A DNA stretch of 49,229 nucleotides, from the NCBI GenBank assembly GCA_003446015.1, contig DMBU01000178.1, positions 1-49,229 on the forward strand, given 5' to 3'. Of this stretch, positions 34,686-43,393 are shown in pieces. The notes below the pieces were generated by a model that saw nothing but the letters and a program-made list of their open reading frames with translations, searched no databases and had not been told where the DNA came from. Made by a program: the position numbers and the translations under genes. The stretch comes from Bacteroidales bacterium (GTDB lineage: Bacteria; Bacteroidota; Bacteroidia; Bacteroidales; UBA12077). How positions within the stretch are numbered: the first letter of the stretch is position 1; every line of letters begins with the position of its first letter.

Positions 34686-37094
34686 ATGGAGGCAAGAGAG
34701 AAAATAGTAGGTTCAAATACTTTAAAAGAGTTAATAAGTAAAAACATTTTACATTTTATCTCAGAAAGTATTATTGCAACAAATTTGAATGGTGAAATTG
34801 TATATTGGAATGTAGGTGCTGAACGAATATATGGATATGCTGAAGATGAAGTTTTGGGGAAGACACCAGCAATACTTTATCCAAATAGAAATGAAAAAAG
34901 ATTAAGAGATGATTTAGATAAAATGTTGAGGGGAGTAGATTATAAAGGGGAGTGGGAAGGACGGAGAAAAGACGGACAAGTGGTTTGGGTAAATATTAAA
35001 ATGTCAACTTTAAAGAATGATATTAATGAAATAGTTGGATTTATTGGTGTTTCATATGATATAACCGAACAAAAACAAATGGTGAAGGAGTTAATCCAAA
35101 GTGAAACTAAGTATCAAACTATTTTTGAAAATAGTGGTGAGGGTTTTTTTCTAATGACAGATACTTTTATTGATGTCAATAAAAAGGTGTGTGAGATCTT
35201 TGGTTACAAAAAAAATGAAATTATAGGTAAATCTCCTTTAGATTTTTCTCCTGAGAAACAACCAGATGGTTCCTTATCAAAGGAGATGGCTGCCTATTAT
35301 ATTAAGAAAGCAATAAATGAAGGGCAGGTTTCTTTTTATTGGCAACATTTAAATAGGGCAAAAAAAATAATCGAAACCTATATTACTATAACCAGAGTGA
35401 GAATTCGAGGTGAAAGTCTGTTAATTGCAATTATGCAGGACATGACAGAAATGCTCGAATACCAGGAAAAACTGAAAGCTAAAACAAGGGAACTGGCCCT
35501 GCAAAACGAAAAAGTGAGTAAGCTTAACGACGATCTGAGTGAAAGTAATGCGCGATTAAAAATCATAAATAAACAAATTGAACTGAACGAAAGAAAATTC
35601 AGAATGGCATTTATTACGAGCCCCGATTCAATTAATATCAACAGAATGAGTGACGGCTTGTACGTAGATATAAATGAGGGTTTTACAAGACTTACGGGAT
35701 ACACTGAAGACGATGTTAAGGGAAAAACTTCAACCAAACTGGATATTTGGGTTAACACCAAAGAAAGAAAGAAATTGGTAAATGGATTAAAAAAAGACGA
35801 GCACATTTCAAATCTTGAAGCACAATTTAGAAAAAAGGATGGTTCAATATCAACAGCTTTAATGTCTGCAAGTATAATTGAAATTAACGGAGAAAAACAT
35901 ATACTTTCAATAACCCGCGATATTTCTGAGAGGAAAGAACAAGAAAAATTATTAAAGGAAGCGATGCAAAAGGCTGAAGAAAGTGACATGTTAAAATCTG
36001 CTTTTTTAGCAAATATGTCGCATGAGATCAGAACTCCAATGAATGCAATTTTAGGTTTTAGTCAGCTTCTAAAGGAGAAAAAAATTGAGAAAGCGAAACA
36101 GGATAAATACCTGGATATTATAATCACCAGATCACAAAATTTACTTCAAATAATTAATGATATCATTGATATTTCCAAAATTGAGGCAAACCAACTGAAT
36201 ATTGAAATTCAGGAATTTTCGTTAAATAAATTATTGTATGAATTATTCACACAGTATGAAGCTGAACTTATAACTCAAAATAAAAGTGCTGTAACATTAT
36301 ATTTTAATTCCGATCTTGATAAGGCGGCAAGCTATATATTGTCTGATGAACATCGATTAAAACAAATACTTACAAATCTAATTAGCAATGCTATTAAATT
36401 CACTGAAAAGGGGAGAATCGAGTTTGGTTATAAGGTAAAAGGGTCAATACTTGAGTTTTTTGTCAGGGATACAGGAGTTGGAATCCCCAAAGAAGCTCAA
36501 AATAGAATTTTTGAAAGATTCAGACAAGCTGATGATTCAAATACACGTGAATTTGGTGGCACAGGCCTGGGGCTTTCAATTAGCAAGCAGCTTGTAGAAT
36601 TGTTGGGAGGAAAAATTTGGGTTGAGTCAAAAGTTAGTGACGGTTCAACATTTTATTTCACAATATCATTTAACCCAATTGTTAAAGCTGAAAAACAAAA
36701 CGGAACTCAAATTGAAGAGCAATATAATTTTTTCGGGAAAAACATATTGATTGTCGAGGACGATCTAATAGGCATGTTATATCTCGGAGAGCTTCTTGAT
36801 AGCACAAAAGCAAATATTCTTAAAGCTGAAAGTGGTATTCAAGCTATTGAAATTTTTAAATCATATAAAAACATTGATTTAGTTCTAATGGATATCAATA
36901 TGCCTCAAATGAATGGTAATATCGCTACCAAAGAAATAAAAAAAATAAAAAAATCGGTACCTGTTATTGTACAGTCTGCATTTGCAATGCCAAATGATAA
37001 AAAAGAAAGTTTTAAACATGGATGTGATGATTTTATTACCAAACCAATTGATGGTAGATTATTACTTTCTATGATAAAAAAATTTCTCCATTGA
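34686..37094 (+). CDS. Cytoplasmic multi-PAS hybrid histidine kinase with receiver
   Basis: An 802-residue protein without a membrane helix. PAS domains lie at about 20-135 (IVYWNVGAERIYGYAEDEVLG, then FIGVSYDITEQK), 145-255 and 305-425; a coiled coil spans about 255-305. The HisKA motif FLANMSHEIRTPMNAILGF carries the phospho-accepting H446. The ATPase domain shows LTNLISNAIKFTEKG (N box), DTGVGIPKE and GTGLGLSISKQL. A receiver domain occupies about 680-802, with D736 in LMDINMPQ and a TKPI lysine. It senses a soluble or redox signal via PAS and could pass phosphate on to the neighbouring receivers or the LuxR-type regulator. First gene of the signalling cluster. Confidence 0.9.
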   Translation: MEAREKIVGSNTLKELISKNILHFISESIIATNLNGEIVYWNVGAERIYGYAEDEVLGKTPAILYPNRNEKRLRDDLDKMLRGVDYKGEWEGRRKDGQVVWVNIKMSTLKNDINEIVGFIGVSYDITEQKQMVKELIQSETKYQTIFENSGEGFFLMTDTFIDVNKKVCEIFGYKKNEIIGKSPLDFSPEKQPDGSLSKEMAAYYIKKAINEGQVSFYWQHLNRAKKIIETYITITRVRIRGESLLIAIMQDMTEMLEYQEKLKAKTRELALQNEKVSKLNDDLSESNARLKIINKQIELNERKFRMAFITSPDSININRMSDGLYVDINEGFTRLTGYTEDDVKGKTSTKLDIWVNTKERKKLVNGLKKDEHISNLEAQFRKKDGSISTALMSASIIEINGEKHILSITRDISERKEQEKLLKEAMQKAEESDMLKSAFLANMSHEIRTPMNAILGFSQLLKEKKIEKAKQDKYLDIIITRSQNLLQIINDIIDISKIEANQLNIEIQEFSLNKLLYELFTQYEAELITQNKSAVTLYFNSDLDKAASYILSDEHRLKQILTNLISNAIKFTEKGRIEFGYKVKGSILEFFVRDTGVGIPKEAQNRIFERFRQADDSNTREFGGTGLGLSISKQLVELLGGKIWVESKVSDGSTFYFTISFNPIVKAEKQNGTQIEEQYNFFGKNILIVEDDLIGMLYLGELLDSTKANILKAESGIQAIEIFKSYKNIDLVLMDINMPQMNGNIATKEIKKIKKSVPVIVQSAFAMPNDKKESFKHGCDDFITKPIDGRLLLSMIKKFLH

Positions 37095-37183
37095 GAGATT
37101 CAAACTGATTGCTAATCTAAAAATTTAGGAGAGTCTCATAAAAAATAACTACCTTTAATCAAATACTTTTATAGTGAATACCT

Positions 37184-38146
37184 ATGAAAAAAATTTTACT
37201 TATAGAATCTGATTTAAAATTACTGACTCAAACACAAGATTTTTTAAGCAATAAGAATTTTGATGTAATTACTACATCTGAGGGTGCTTCAGGTATTCAA
37301 AAAGCTCTTGAATATTTACCAGAAATTATTTTGTGCGATTCAGATGTTCCCGGTTTAAATGGATTTGAAATTTTTAATACCTTATTACAAATAAACTCAA
37401 CAGCGATTATTCCTTTTGTTTTTTTAATGAATAAAGCATCAAGTGAGGATGTTCGAGCTGCAATGAACCTGGGGGCCGATGATTATTTGGAAAAACCTTT
37501 TAATCAGAATGATTTACTTAAGTTAATTGAGATTCGATTAGAAAAACAAGAAAAAATTATTGGCTTAGCAGACGAAAAGTTCAATACTTTAATGGAATAT
37601 TCTACCGATGGTGTTTTTATTTATCAGGATGAAAAGCTTTCGTATGTGAATAAAAAATTCTGCGATTTTGTCTCCTATTCCAAAAGGGAACTAATAGGAA
37701 TGAACCTTGTGAATATTATTTATAAAGATGATATTCACCTTGTAATAGATAAAATCAGTCGTTTACTTAAAGGCATACATAAGGATATTCAAACAGAATT
37801 TCGTGCAATAAGTGGCGATCAAAAAATCATTAAATTTATTTTATCAGGAAGCACTATTAGTGTAAAAGGGAAAAAAAGCATTATTGGGACAGTTAAATTA
37901 AAAGAGGATATTGTCAACGGAGCTTTTGTGCCAAAAAAGTGTGATCTGAATATTACACAACGAGAAAAAGAAATACTACAACTAATTTGTGAAGGATGTT
38001 CTAATTCCGAAATAGCCGTAAAATTAAACATCAGCGATCGCACTGTTGAAGGTCATCGGGCAAACTTATTAAACAAAACTGAAAGCCGAAATACTGCAAG
38101 TCTTGCTGTGTTTGCAATTAGATTCGGTTTTTATCAACTGACATAA
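37184..38146 (+). CDS. Response regulator REC-PAS-LuxR HTH
   Basis: A 320-residue regulator. The receiver (1-125) has the acidic pair in LLIESD, the phospho-Asp in ILCDSDVPGLNG and the lysine in YLEKPF; the usual switch Thr/Ser position reads M-N (FLMNKAS), which is unusual. A PAS domain follows at about 130-245 (NTLMEYSTDGVFIYQDEK, YVNKKFCDFVSYSKRELIG). The C-terminal HTH of LuxR/NarL type (254-315) shows ITQREKEILQLICEGCSN and ISDRTVEGHRANLLNK. A PAS between receiver and HTH allows a second input. It is 89 bp after the hybrid kinase gene, its probable partner, and may bind the palindromes just downstream. Confidence 0.88.
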   Translation: MKKILLIESDLKLLTQTQDFLSNKNFDVITTSEGASGIQKALEYLPEIILCDSDVPGLNGFEIFNTLLQINSTAIIPFVFLMNKASSEDVRAAMNLGADDYLEKPFNQNDLLKLIEIRLEKQEKIIGLADEKFNTLMEYSTDGVFIYQDEKLSYVNKKFCDFVSYSKRELIGMNLVNIIYKDDIHLVIDKISRLLKGIHKDIQTEFRAISGDQKIIKFILSGSTISVKGKKSIIGTVKLKEDIVNGAFVPKKCDLNITQREKEILQLICEGCSNSEIAVKLNISDRTVEGHRANLLNKTESRNTASLAVFAIRFGFYQLT

Positions 38147-38158
38147 AAGTTCATCACG

Positions 38159-38170
38159 GGTATTTATACC
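38159..38170. promoter_or_regulatory. Palindrome GGTATTTATACC, site 1
   Basis: A perfect 12-bp palindrome 12 bp after the LuxR-type regulator stop, followed by TGAAAA. Together with site 2 it precedes the receiver/CheW-like gene pair. Proposed operator, inferred from recurrence in the cluster. Confidence 0.4.
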
Positions 38171-38263
38171 TGAAAAGTAATTGTTTCCACCCAAGTTTTA
38201 AAATTTCGAATTAGTATTAGTCGGACAATAAACTAGTTGGCTTGTTAATCGCTAATTTTTAGC

Positions 38264-38277
38264 AGGTATTTTTACCT
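38264..38277. promoter_or_regulatory. Palindrome AGGTATTTTTACCT, site 2
   Basis: A perfect palindrome (five-base arms, four-base centre) 106 bp after site 1, about ten helical turns. It is centred some 56 bp before a TATATTTG -7 element. Possible activator or repressor site. Confidence 0.4.
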
Positions 38278-38326
38278 ACTTGAATCTTCACGTGTTATTT
38301 CGCTAAATTAATCATGAAATCTGAAA

Positions 38327-38334
38327 TATATTTG
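38327..38334 (+). promoter_or_regulatory. -7 element TATATTTG for the receiver/CheW-like pair
   Basis: An exact TAnnTTTG match 20 bp before the ATG at 38355. No -33 TTG at normal spacing, which would suit an activator-dependent promoter using site 2. Confidence 0.4.
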
Positions 38335-38354
38335 ATTCTAAATATAGAACTGAA

Positions 38355-38750
38355 ATGATGAACCACAAATTACTAATCATAGATGAATTGTCACCTTATC
38401 TTTTTTTTATAAAACGATTTTTACTAAACGAAAGTTATCAGGTAACTGCTTTAGATACGGAAAAAGAAATTCTGGAATTGGTAAACAAAAATGAGTACGA
38501 TCTAATCCTTATTGATGTTCAAATGAATAAAGGGGAGGGATTAGAGATTTTAAAAAGATTAAAAATGGAATTCCAAATTTCAGCGCCAATAATTGTTATT
38601 TCGGCGGTTAAACACATTAACGAAATTGAAAAAGCTTTTGATTACGGAGCTTACGACTATTTAATAAAACCTTTGAATTTGAGAGATTTAAAAAATAAAT
38701 TGAGTAATGCTCTTGAAAAGGATAAATTGAAGAAAGGACATCATGTTTAA
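38355..38750 (+). CDS. Stand-alone receiver domain (CheY-like)
   Basis: A 131-residue single receiver. LLIIDELSPY gives the acidic pair, ILIDVQMNKGEG the phospho-Asp, VISAVKH the switch Ser and YLIKPLN the lysine, so it should be phosphorylatable. It has no output domain. Its last 8 bp overlap the start of the CheW-like gene, implying coupled translation and a functional pair. The likely phosphodonor is the nearby hybrid kinase or an unlinked CheA. Confidence 0.87.
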   Translation: MMNHKLLIIDELSPYLFFIKRFLLNESYQVTALDTEKEILELVNKNEYDLILIDVQMNKGEGLEILKRLKMEFQISAPIIVISAVKHINEIEKAFDYGAYDYLIKPLNLRDLKNKLSNALEKDKLKKGHHV

Positions 38751-39234
38751 AGAAACTTTAAATACTAGAAAATCATTTTTAATTTATAGAATTGGCGACA
38801 ATTTGTTTGCTTCCGATTCTGATCAGGTGCGAAATATTGTTGATACAACATTTATTGTAAAAGATTCAGAACAACAATCCTTGATTATAAATATAAATGG
38901 GAAAGAGATACCTGTATTTAATATATCTGAAATAATAGGAAATAAAAAGCCTGAAAGTACCAATCAGCTTATAATTGTAATGGAAATTAAAAATTATAAA
39001 TCTCAGATAACTAGTTTTATTGTTGATGAGGTTAAGGAATTGATCGATATTCAAAACGAAAATTGTATTAAAATACCAATGAATGAAATTAAATATTGTG
39101 AAAGATATATTAATAAAATGGTGAAAATAAACAATGAATTTATTGGGATTCTGGATATAGAGAATTTGGTGAACTCAGAAGTTGATGTAATAAAAAATCA
39201 ATTCTCAAAACAAAAACATGCGATATGTCAATAA
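38743..39234 (+). CDS. CheW-like scaffold protein
   Basis: A 163-residue protein with the CheW beta-barrel pattern: FLIYRIGDNLFASDSDQVRNIV at the start (in pieces typical of CheW), a central ININGKEIPVFNISEIIG, LIIVMEIKNYKSQITSFIVDEV and INKMVKINNEFIGILDIENL at the end. CheW joins chemoreceptors to CheA; neither CheA nor a receptor is encoded here. It overlaps the preceding receiver gene by 8 bp. The similarity is clear in order and secondary structure, but the protein is diverged and may serve a non-chemotaxis kinase. Confidence 0.72.
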   Translation: MFKETLNTRKSFLIYRIGDNLFASDSDQVRNIVDTTFIVKDSEQQSLIININGKEIPVFNISEIIGNKKPESTNQLIIVMEIKNYKSQITSFIVDEVKELIDIQNENCIKIPMNEIKYCERYINKMVKINNEFIGILDIENLVNSEVDVIKNQFSKQKHAICQ

Positions 39235-39334
39235 TCTATTATTTAGTCAAATTAGTCGATTAAATGAAGTTGGAGTAAATAAAAAGATTTAAATTACGAT
39301 CAATTTAGATAAGCTGCAGCTTAAGAAATAATTT

Positions 39335-39733
39335 TTGAAGATGGAAATGGAGGATAATAATAATTTAAATTGGGGTTCGAAAAAAATCCTTATTGTAGAA
39401 GATGATATTTTTAGTGCTGAATATTTAGTAGAAGTGCTTGCCGAAACCAATGTTCAGATCGTACTGTCAAAGAATGGATTAGATGCGGTTGAGAAAGTAA
39501 AGAGTATTCCTGATTTTGATTTGATACTGATGGATATACAATTGCCGGGGATTAGTGGAGATAAAGCTACCAAATTAATAAGAGAGTTTAATAAAGATAT
39601 TCCAATAATAGCACAAACTGCTCACGCAATGTCTAATGATAGAACAAAATATCTTAGTGCCGGATGTAATGATTACATTGCAAAACCAATATTAATGACA
39701 GACTTGTTTCTTATATTAAGAAAGTTTCTATAA
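39335..39733 (+). CDS. Stand-alone receiver domain, hybrid-kinase type
   Basis: A 132-residue receiver with ILIVEDDIFSAEYL, ILMDIQLPGISG (phospho-Asp), IIAQTAHAMSND (switch Thr) and DYIAKPI (Lys). The QTAHAM and SAGCNDYIAKP wording resembles receivers at the end of hybrid kinases, including the one at about 36735-37090, so it may have been copied from such a domain. No output domain. It lies 100 bp after the CheW-like gene on the same strand, with no terminator between. Confidence 0.87.
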   Translation: MKMEMEDNNNLNWGSKKILIVEDDIFSAEYLVEVLAETNVQIVLSKNGLDAVEKVKSIPDFDLILMDIQLPGISGDKATKLIREFNKDIPIIAQTAHAMSNDRTKYLSAGCNDYIAKPILMTDLFLILRKFL

Positions 39734-39894
39734 TCCTTTAGAATGGAATAACAGTCGTCTTTCAACAAAGTTAAAAACTTAATTCTTTGAAATTTAATAG
39801 GATTAAATTCTTTCCTCAGAAATTTATAATTAACTTCGTAATTAGTAAGTAATGTTAAACAATGTTTAGCTTTTATTTATTAGTTTGTTGTTGT

Positions 39895-39920
39895 AAGGAG
39901 GCTGTAAAGCCTCCTTTTTT
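39895..39920 (+). terminator. Rho-independent terminator
   Basis: AAGGAGGC (39895-39902), loop TGTAAA, GCCTCCTT (39909-39916) and a T-run to 39920. It ends the transcript of the preceding receiver genes and is followed directly by palindrome site 3. Confidence 0.85.
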
Positions 39921-39926
39921 ATAATC

Positions 39927-39940
39927 AGGTATTTATACTT
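39927..39940. promoter_or_regulatory. Palindrome-like AGGTATTTATACTT, site 3
   Basis: Same core as site 1 with one arm mismatch (ATACTT for ATACCT), followed by GAAAAA as site 1 is followed by GAAAAG. It sits between a terminator and the last receiver gene, 72 bp before its ATG. Confidence 0.4.
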
Positions 39941-40011
39941 GAAAAAGAAATAATAAAATTTTGTTTATTTGTTACATTATAATTGCACAATTTTTTTATA
40001 AAATTTGATAT

Positions 40012-40395
40012 ATGCCAACTCAAGGTAAAATATTAATTGTTGATGATGTTTCTACTCATTTGTTATTGCTTCAGACCATATTACATGATGAAGGATATGA
40101 AACTGAAATTACAGATGACCCAAAATCTGTTGTAGACTTATTGTTAAAAAAAGATTTTCAGGTTATTTTGCTTGATATCATGATGCCAGGAATGGATGGT
40201 TTTCAGGTTTTAGAGAAAATAAAATCAAATGAAGAGCTTTCTTGTGTTAATGTTATTATTATTTCTGCTAAAACAGATTCGTGGAGTATAAAAAATGCAC
40301 TTGATCGGGGTGCTTTTGATTATATTACAAAGCCAATAAACATTCAGGATGTTAGAAATAAAGTTAAATCTGCAATGATTGAAAGTATTTTATAG
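40012..40395 (+). CDS. Stand-alone receiver domain (CheY-like)
   Basis: A 127-residue receiver: ILIVDDVSTHLLLL, ILLDIMMPGMDGFQVL (phospho-Asp), IIISAKTDS and DYITKPINIQDV. All conserved residues are present. No output domain. It has its own transcription unit, between the terminator at 39895-39920 and a weaker hairpin at 40427. Its regulatory region carries palindrome site 3, linking it to the same control as the receiver/CheW-like pair. Confidence 0.87.
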   Translation: MPTQGKILIVDDVSTHLLLLQTILHDEGYETEITDDPKSVVDLLLKKDFQVILLDIMMPGMDGFQVLEKIKSNEELSCVNVIIISAKTDSWSIKNALDRGAFDYITKPINIQDVRNKVKSAMIESIL

Positions 40396-40426
40396 TACAA
40401 GGATTAGGGTTTTAATGATTAAAAAT

Positions 40427-40458
40427 GGGGGTTACTAAAGTTAACCTCTGTTTTTTTT
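40427..40458 (+). terminator. Probable rho-independent terminator
   Basis: GGGGGTTA/TAACCTCT stem (with G-T pairs), seven-base loop, then eight T's from 40451. Moderate stem strength, placed 32 bp after the last receiver gene. Confidence 0.55.
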
Positions 40459-40540
40459 ATTTTTAATCTGATTTTCTTTTATTTGTATTATTTTTAATAA
40501 AAAATGAACCATCAATTTTAAAAATTTTAAATAGAAACCT

Positions 40541-41782
40541 ATGAGAAGATTTACTTATTTATTCGTTCTTTCGTTGATATTTCCATTTTTCGTGGAAGCT
40601 CAAGAAGAAATTGAAAAGCTTTCAGTTGATTTTAGTGGATATGTTGGCTATAGTTTTTTTATTGACACATATGAATCGTCCGACACCCGGGATGGCTTAG
40701 TTTATTTATATCCCCTGGCAGAAGATTTAGACATAAATGGCGATGATCTTAATAAAGATATTGACGCACAAATGTTAGCTATAGAATCTCGTGCCAGACT
40801 CACAGCTTCTGGCTTAAGTGCTTTTGGAGCAAAATCAAAAGCTGTTATCGAAGGCGATTTTTTGAGTACCGCTCAAAGTTATACCCGCTTATTTAGACTT
40901 CGACATGCTTTTATTCAACTGGATTGGGCAAAAGGCGAATTAATTATGGGACAAACATGGCATCCTATGTTTGTTACAGGATGCTTCCCGGGAGTATTTT
41001 CGTTCGGAGCAGCAGCCCCTTTTAATCCGCTTAGCAGGGCACCACAGATTAGATATACATTTATGCCAACCAAAAATTTTGATATTATGGGAGCTTTGTT
41101 ATATCATGGTGATTTTGCAAGTTCGGGGCCCGCAGATGCTCAGCAGAACTCGGGAGTTCCTGATATGCAATTCCAGTTCAGATTTCATAACGACTTTATT
41201 TATACTGGATTTACTGCTGGGTATAAATTATTAAAACCTCGTAATGAAACTGTTCTTGGTGAAAAAACTGAAAAAATGATAGGTAGCTATAATTTACAAG
41301 CCTTTGCAGCTTTCAAAACCAAGCCTGTTACTGTTAAACTTGAGGGAGTTTATGGTCAAAATCTTTCTAATTATGTAATGTTAGGAGGCTATGGTGCAGA
41401 TGTAGATCCATATATGGTAGGCAATGAAGATTATTCATATGTTAATTTAAATACTCTTTCAATTTGGTCAGAGGTAAGCACTAACTTTAAAAAACTTAAC
41501 GGAGGAATATTCTTTGGTTATTCACAAAATTTGGGAGCTTCAGAAGATTACTTTTCCTTAACAACTCCAACATTAGCTTATGCAAGAGGGGAAAATATTG
41601 ATCATATATTAAGAATCTCGCCAAGAGTGGAGTATACTTCAGGTAAAATTACTCTAACTCTAGAGCACATGTTCTCAAGTGCTGTTTATGGAACTACATT
41701 TGATTCAAAACAAAAGGCTACAGATAAAGCTGATCCAACAAGTAATCATAGAATTATTTTTGGTGCTAAATATTTCTTCTAA
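40541..41782 (+). CDS. Porin-like outer-membrane beta-barrel protein
   Basis: A 413-residue protein with a signal peptide (cut after FFVEA, mature start near QEEIEK), alternating beta-strand sequence throughout, and a C-terminal Phe (AKYFF) typical of outer-membrane barrels. MGQTWHPMFVTGCFPG and APQIRYTFMPTKN resemble DcaP-like porins, which often carry small organic acids or peptides; this assignment is by pattern only. It follows the signalling cluster on the same strand and ends in its own terminator. A link to the regulators is possible but unproven. Confidence 0.75.
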   Translation: MRRFTYLFVLSLIFPFFVEAQEEIEKLSVDFSGYVGYSFFIDTYESSDTRDGLVYLYPLAEDLDINGDDLNKDIDAQMLAIESRARLTASGLSAFGAKSKAVIEGDFLSTAQSYTRLFRLRHAFIQLDWAKGELIMGQTWHPMFVTGCFPGVFSFGAAAPFNPLSRAPQIRYTFMPTKNFDIMGALLYHGDFASSGPADAQQNSGVPDMQFQFRFHNDFIYTGFTAGYKLLKPRNETVLGEKTEKMIGSYNLQAFAAFKTKPVTVKLEGVYGQNLSNYVMLGGYGADVDPYMVGNEDYSYVNLNTLSIWSEVSTNFKKLNGGIFFGYSQNLGASEDYFSLTTPTLAYARGENIDHILRISPRVEYTSGKITLTLEHMFSSAVYGTTFDSKQKATDKADPTSNHRIIFGAKYFF

Positions 41783-41806
41783 TAATTTTCAGGAATTAGA
41801 AACAAT

Positions 41807-41833
41807 AAAGGAGAGCCATATGCTCTCCTTTTT
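41807..41833 (+). terminator. Rho-independent terminator after the porin-like gene
   Basis: GGAGAGC (41810-41816), loop CATAT, GCTCTCC (41822-41828), flanked by AAA and a T-run. It could also serve the convergent TPR gene. Confidence 0.85.
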
Positions 41834-41860
41834 GCATCGTTTAAATTATATTGGTTTTTC

Positions 41861-42607
41861 TTATTGTGTCTTTAAATTAATACAACGGCTAATAACCATT
41901 TTACATGCATTATTATTTCCAAGTTCACAAGCTTTATGGAAATCATCGCAAGCCTCAACATCCTTAAGCTGCTTAATATAAATCATCCCCCGGTTATAAT
42001 ATGCAAAGGGATTTTCTGGATCTAAATTAATTACAACATTAAAATCTTTGACAGCCTCTTCGTACTCATTGGTCTGATAATATAAAAAACCACGATAAAG
42101 ATACACGTTTGGATTCTTATCATTAAGTTGTATTGCTTTGGAATAATCATTTAAAGCTTCTTCATTTAAGAAAAGTTTCTGATAAGCAGCACCCCGGTTA
42201 ACGTAAACTTTATTTTCGAATAGCTTGTCGTTAATGCCTTGTCCTAAGTCCAGTGCACGATTTAGATCTTCAAGAGCATCATCGTATTTACCTTTGTGAA
42301 TATTCACAATTCCTCTGGTTAAATAAAACTGTGGATAATCTGAATTTTTCTTAATCGCATCTTCAATAATTTTTCCTGCTCCTTTATAATCTTCAAGGGT
42401 AATTAATAAATTGGCTTTACTGTCAAGAGCAGGGGCATACGATGGCAAATAATCCAGTGCTTCATCAAATTTTTCCATGGCCTCATCGAATCTTTTTAAT
42501 TTAACGAGATCATTTCCTGAATCAACAATAGATTTTACATCGGCCTGGGAAAAAACAGTTGCGTTTATGGTTACGAATAATGAAAATAGGAGGAGTATAT
42601 GCTTCAT
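41861..42607 (-). CDS. Exported TPR-repeat protein
   Basis: The start was chosen at MKHILLLFSLF (42607), giving a signal peptide that ends near TVFSQA; the longer frame adds six residues before it. The 248-residue product has about five TPR units: FDEAMEKFDEALDYLPSYAPA, YDDALEDLNRALDLG, EEALNDYSKAIQLNDKNP, YEEAVKDFNVVINLDPENP and DVEACDDFHKACELGNNNA. A general periplasmic protein-interaction role is likely; the partner is unknown. It lies downstream of recR on the same strand, 66 bp away. Confidence 0.82.
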   Translation of the reverse strand: MKHILLLFSLFVTINATVFSQADVKSIVDSGNDLVKLKRFDEAMEKFDEALDYLPSYAPALDSKANLLITLEDYKGAGKIIEDAIKKNSDYPQFYLTRGIVNIHKGKYDDALEDLNRALDLGQGINDKLFENKVYVNRGAAYQKLFLNEEALNDYSKAIQLNDKNPNVYLYRGFLYYQTNEYEEAVKDFNVVINLDPENPFAYYNRGMIYIKQLKDVEACDDFHKACELGNNNACKMVISRCINLKTQ

Positions 42608-42673
42608 TTTGCAATATTTTAACACAGATGCTTTATTTGGTGAAAATAATAAATATTTTTCAATTTTGTAAGC

Positions 42674-43294
42674 TTAAATGGAAGATTCAAACAAAGTTCT
42701 ATTAACAATTGACCTTCCTAAGGTTATTTCATCAGCATATTCCAGTTCATCACCAATAGCAACACCTCTTGCAAGTGTCGTAATTTTTACGTCGTAATTT
42801 TTAAATTTTTTAAACAAATAAAAATTAGTTGTATCACCTTCCATGGTTGTGCTTAATGCTAGAATTAATTCTTTAACACCTCCGTTGCTAATCTTTTCCT
42901 GGAGACTATCAATTTTTAAATCACTTGGCCCAATACCATCCATCGGCGAAATGATTCCTCCAAGAACATGGTATAGTCCATTAAATTGATGCGTATTTTC
43001 TACAGACATAACATCTCTGGCATTTTCAACAACACAAATTACCGAAGAATCACGTGATGTATTGCTGCAAATATTACAAATATCTGTATCTGAAATGGTA
43101 TTACAGCTTTTACAATGTTTTATTTCGTTTCGGAGTTTTATAATGGTTTCACCAAAATGATTTACATCTTCTTTATCCTGATTTAGCAAATGCAATACTA
43201 ATCTTAATGCTGTTTTCCTTCCAATTCCTGGCAATTTTGCAAATTCATCAACTGCACTTTCCAATAACTTTGATGTAAAATTCTGAATATTCAT
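42674..43294 (-). CDS. recR: Recombination mediator protein RecR
   Basis: A 206-residue protein of normal length. The helix-hairpin-helix LPGIGRKTALRL, the four-cysteine zinc finger C-x2-C and C-x2-C (CKSCNTISDTDICNIC) and the Toprim segment VVENARDVMSVENT with LGGIISPMDGIGP are all present, as is the C-terminal GVAIGDELEYADEITLGRS. RecR works with RecO and RecF to load RecA on SSB-coated gapped DNA. Its partners are not in the window. Confidence 0.93.
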   Translation of the reverse strand: MNIQNFTSKLLESAVDEFAKLPGIGRKTALRLVLHLLNQDKEDVNHFGETIIKLRNEIKHCKSCNTISDTDICNICSNTSRDSSVICVVENARDVMSVENTHQFNGLYHVLGGIISPMDGIGPSDLKIDSLQEKISNGGVKELILALSTTMEGDTTNFYLFKKFKNYDVKITTLARGVAIGDELEYADEITLGRSIVNRTLFESSI

Positions 43295-43319
43295 TTTGTG
43301 TTAAATGGTTTATTTTCTC

Positions 43320-43350
43320 CAAAAATAATATCTAATAGGGCTATTCGCAA
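43320..43350 (-). promoter_or_regulatory. recR promoter
   Basis: On the minus strand a -33 TTG (43350-43348) and a -7 TATTTTTG (43327-43320) are separated by 20 bp, the Bacteroidota pattern, giving a leader of roughly 20 nt before the recR ATG. Confidence 0.45.
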
Positions 43351-43393
43351 TTTTTTTGTAAGATTGTTTTATTAATTATATGATAATACGGGC

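Noticed and set aside
35378..35989. 203-codon minus-strand open frame within the hybrid kinase gene
   Set aside because: Ser/Phe-rich antisense shadow of the PAS coding region; no recognisable domain.
34686..40395. Chemotaxis operon
   Set aside because: A CheW-like protein and CheY-like receivers are present but CheA, CheR, CheB and receptors are absent.
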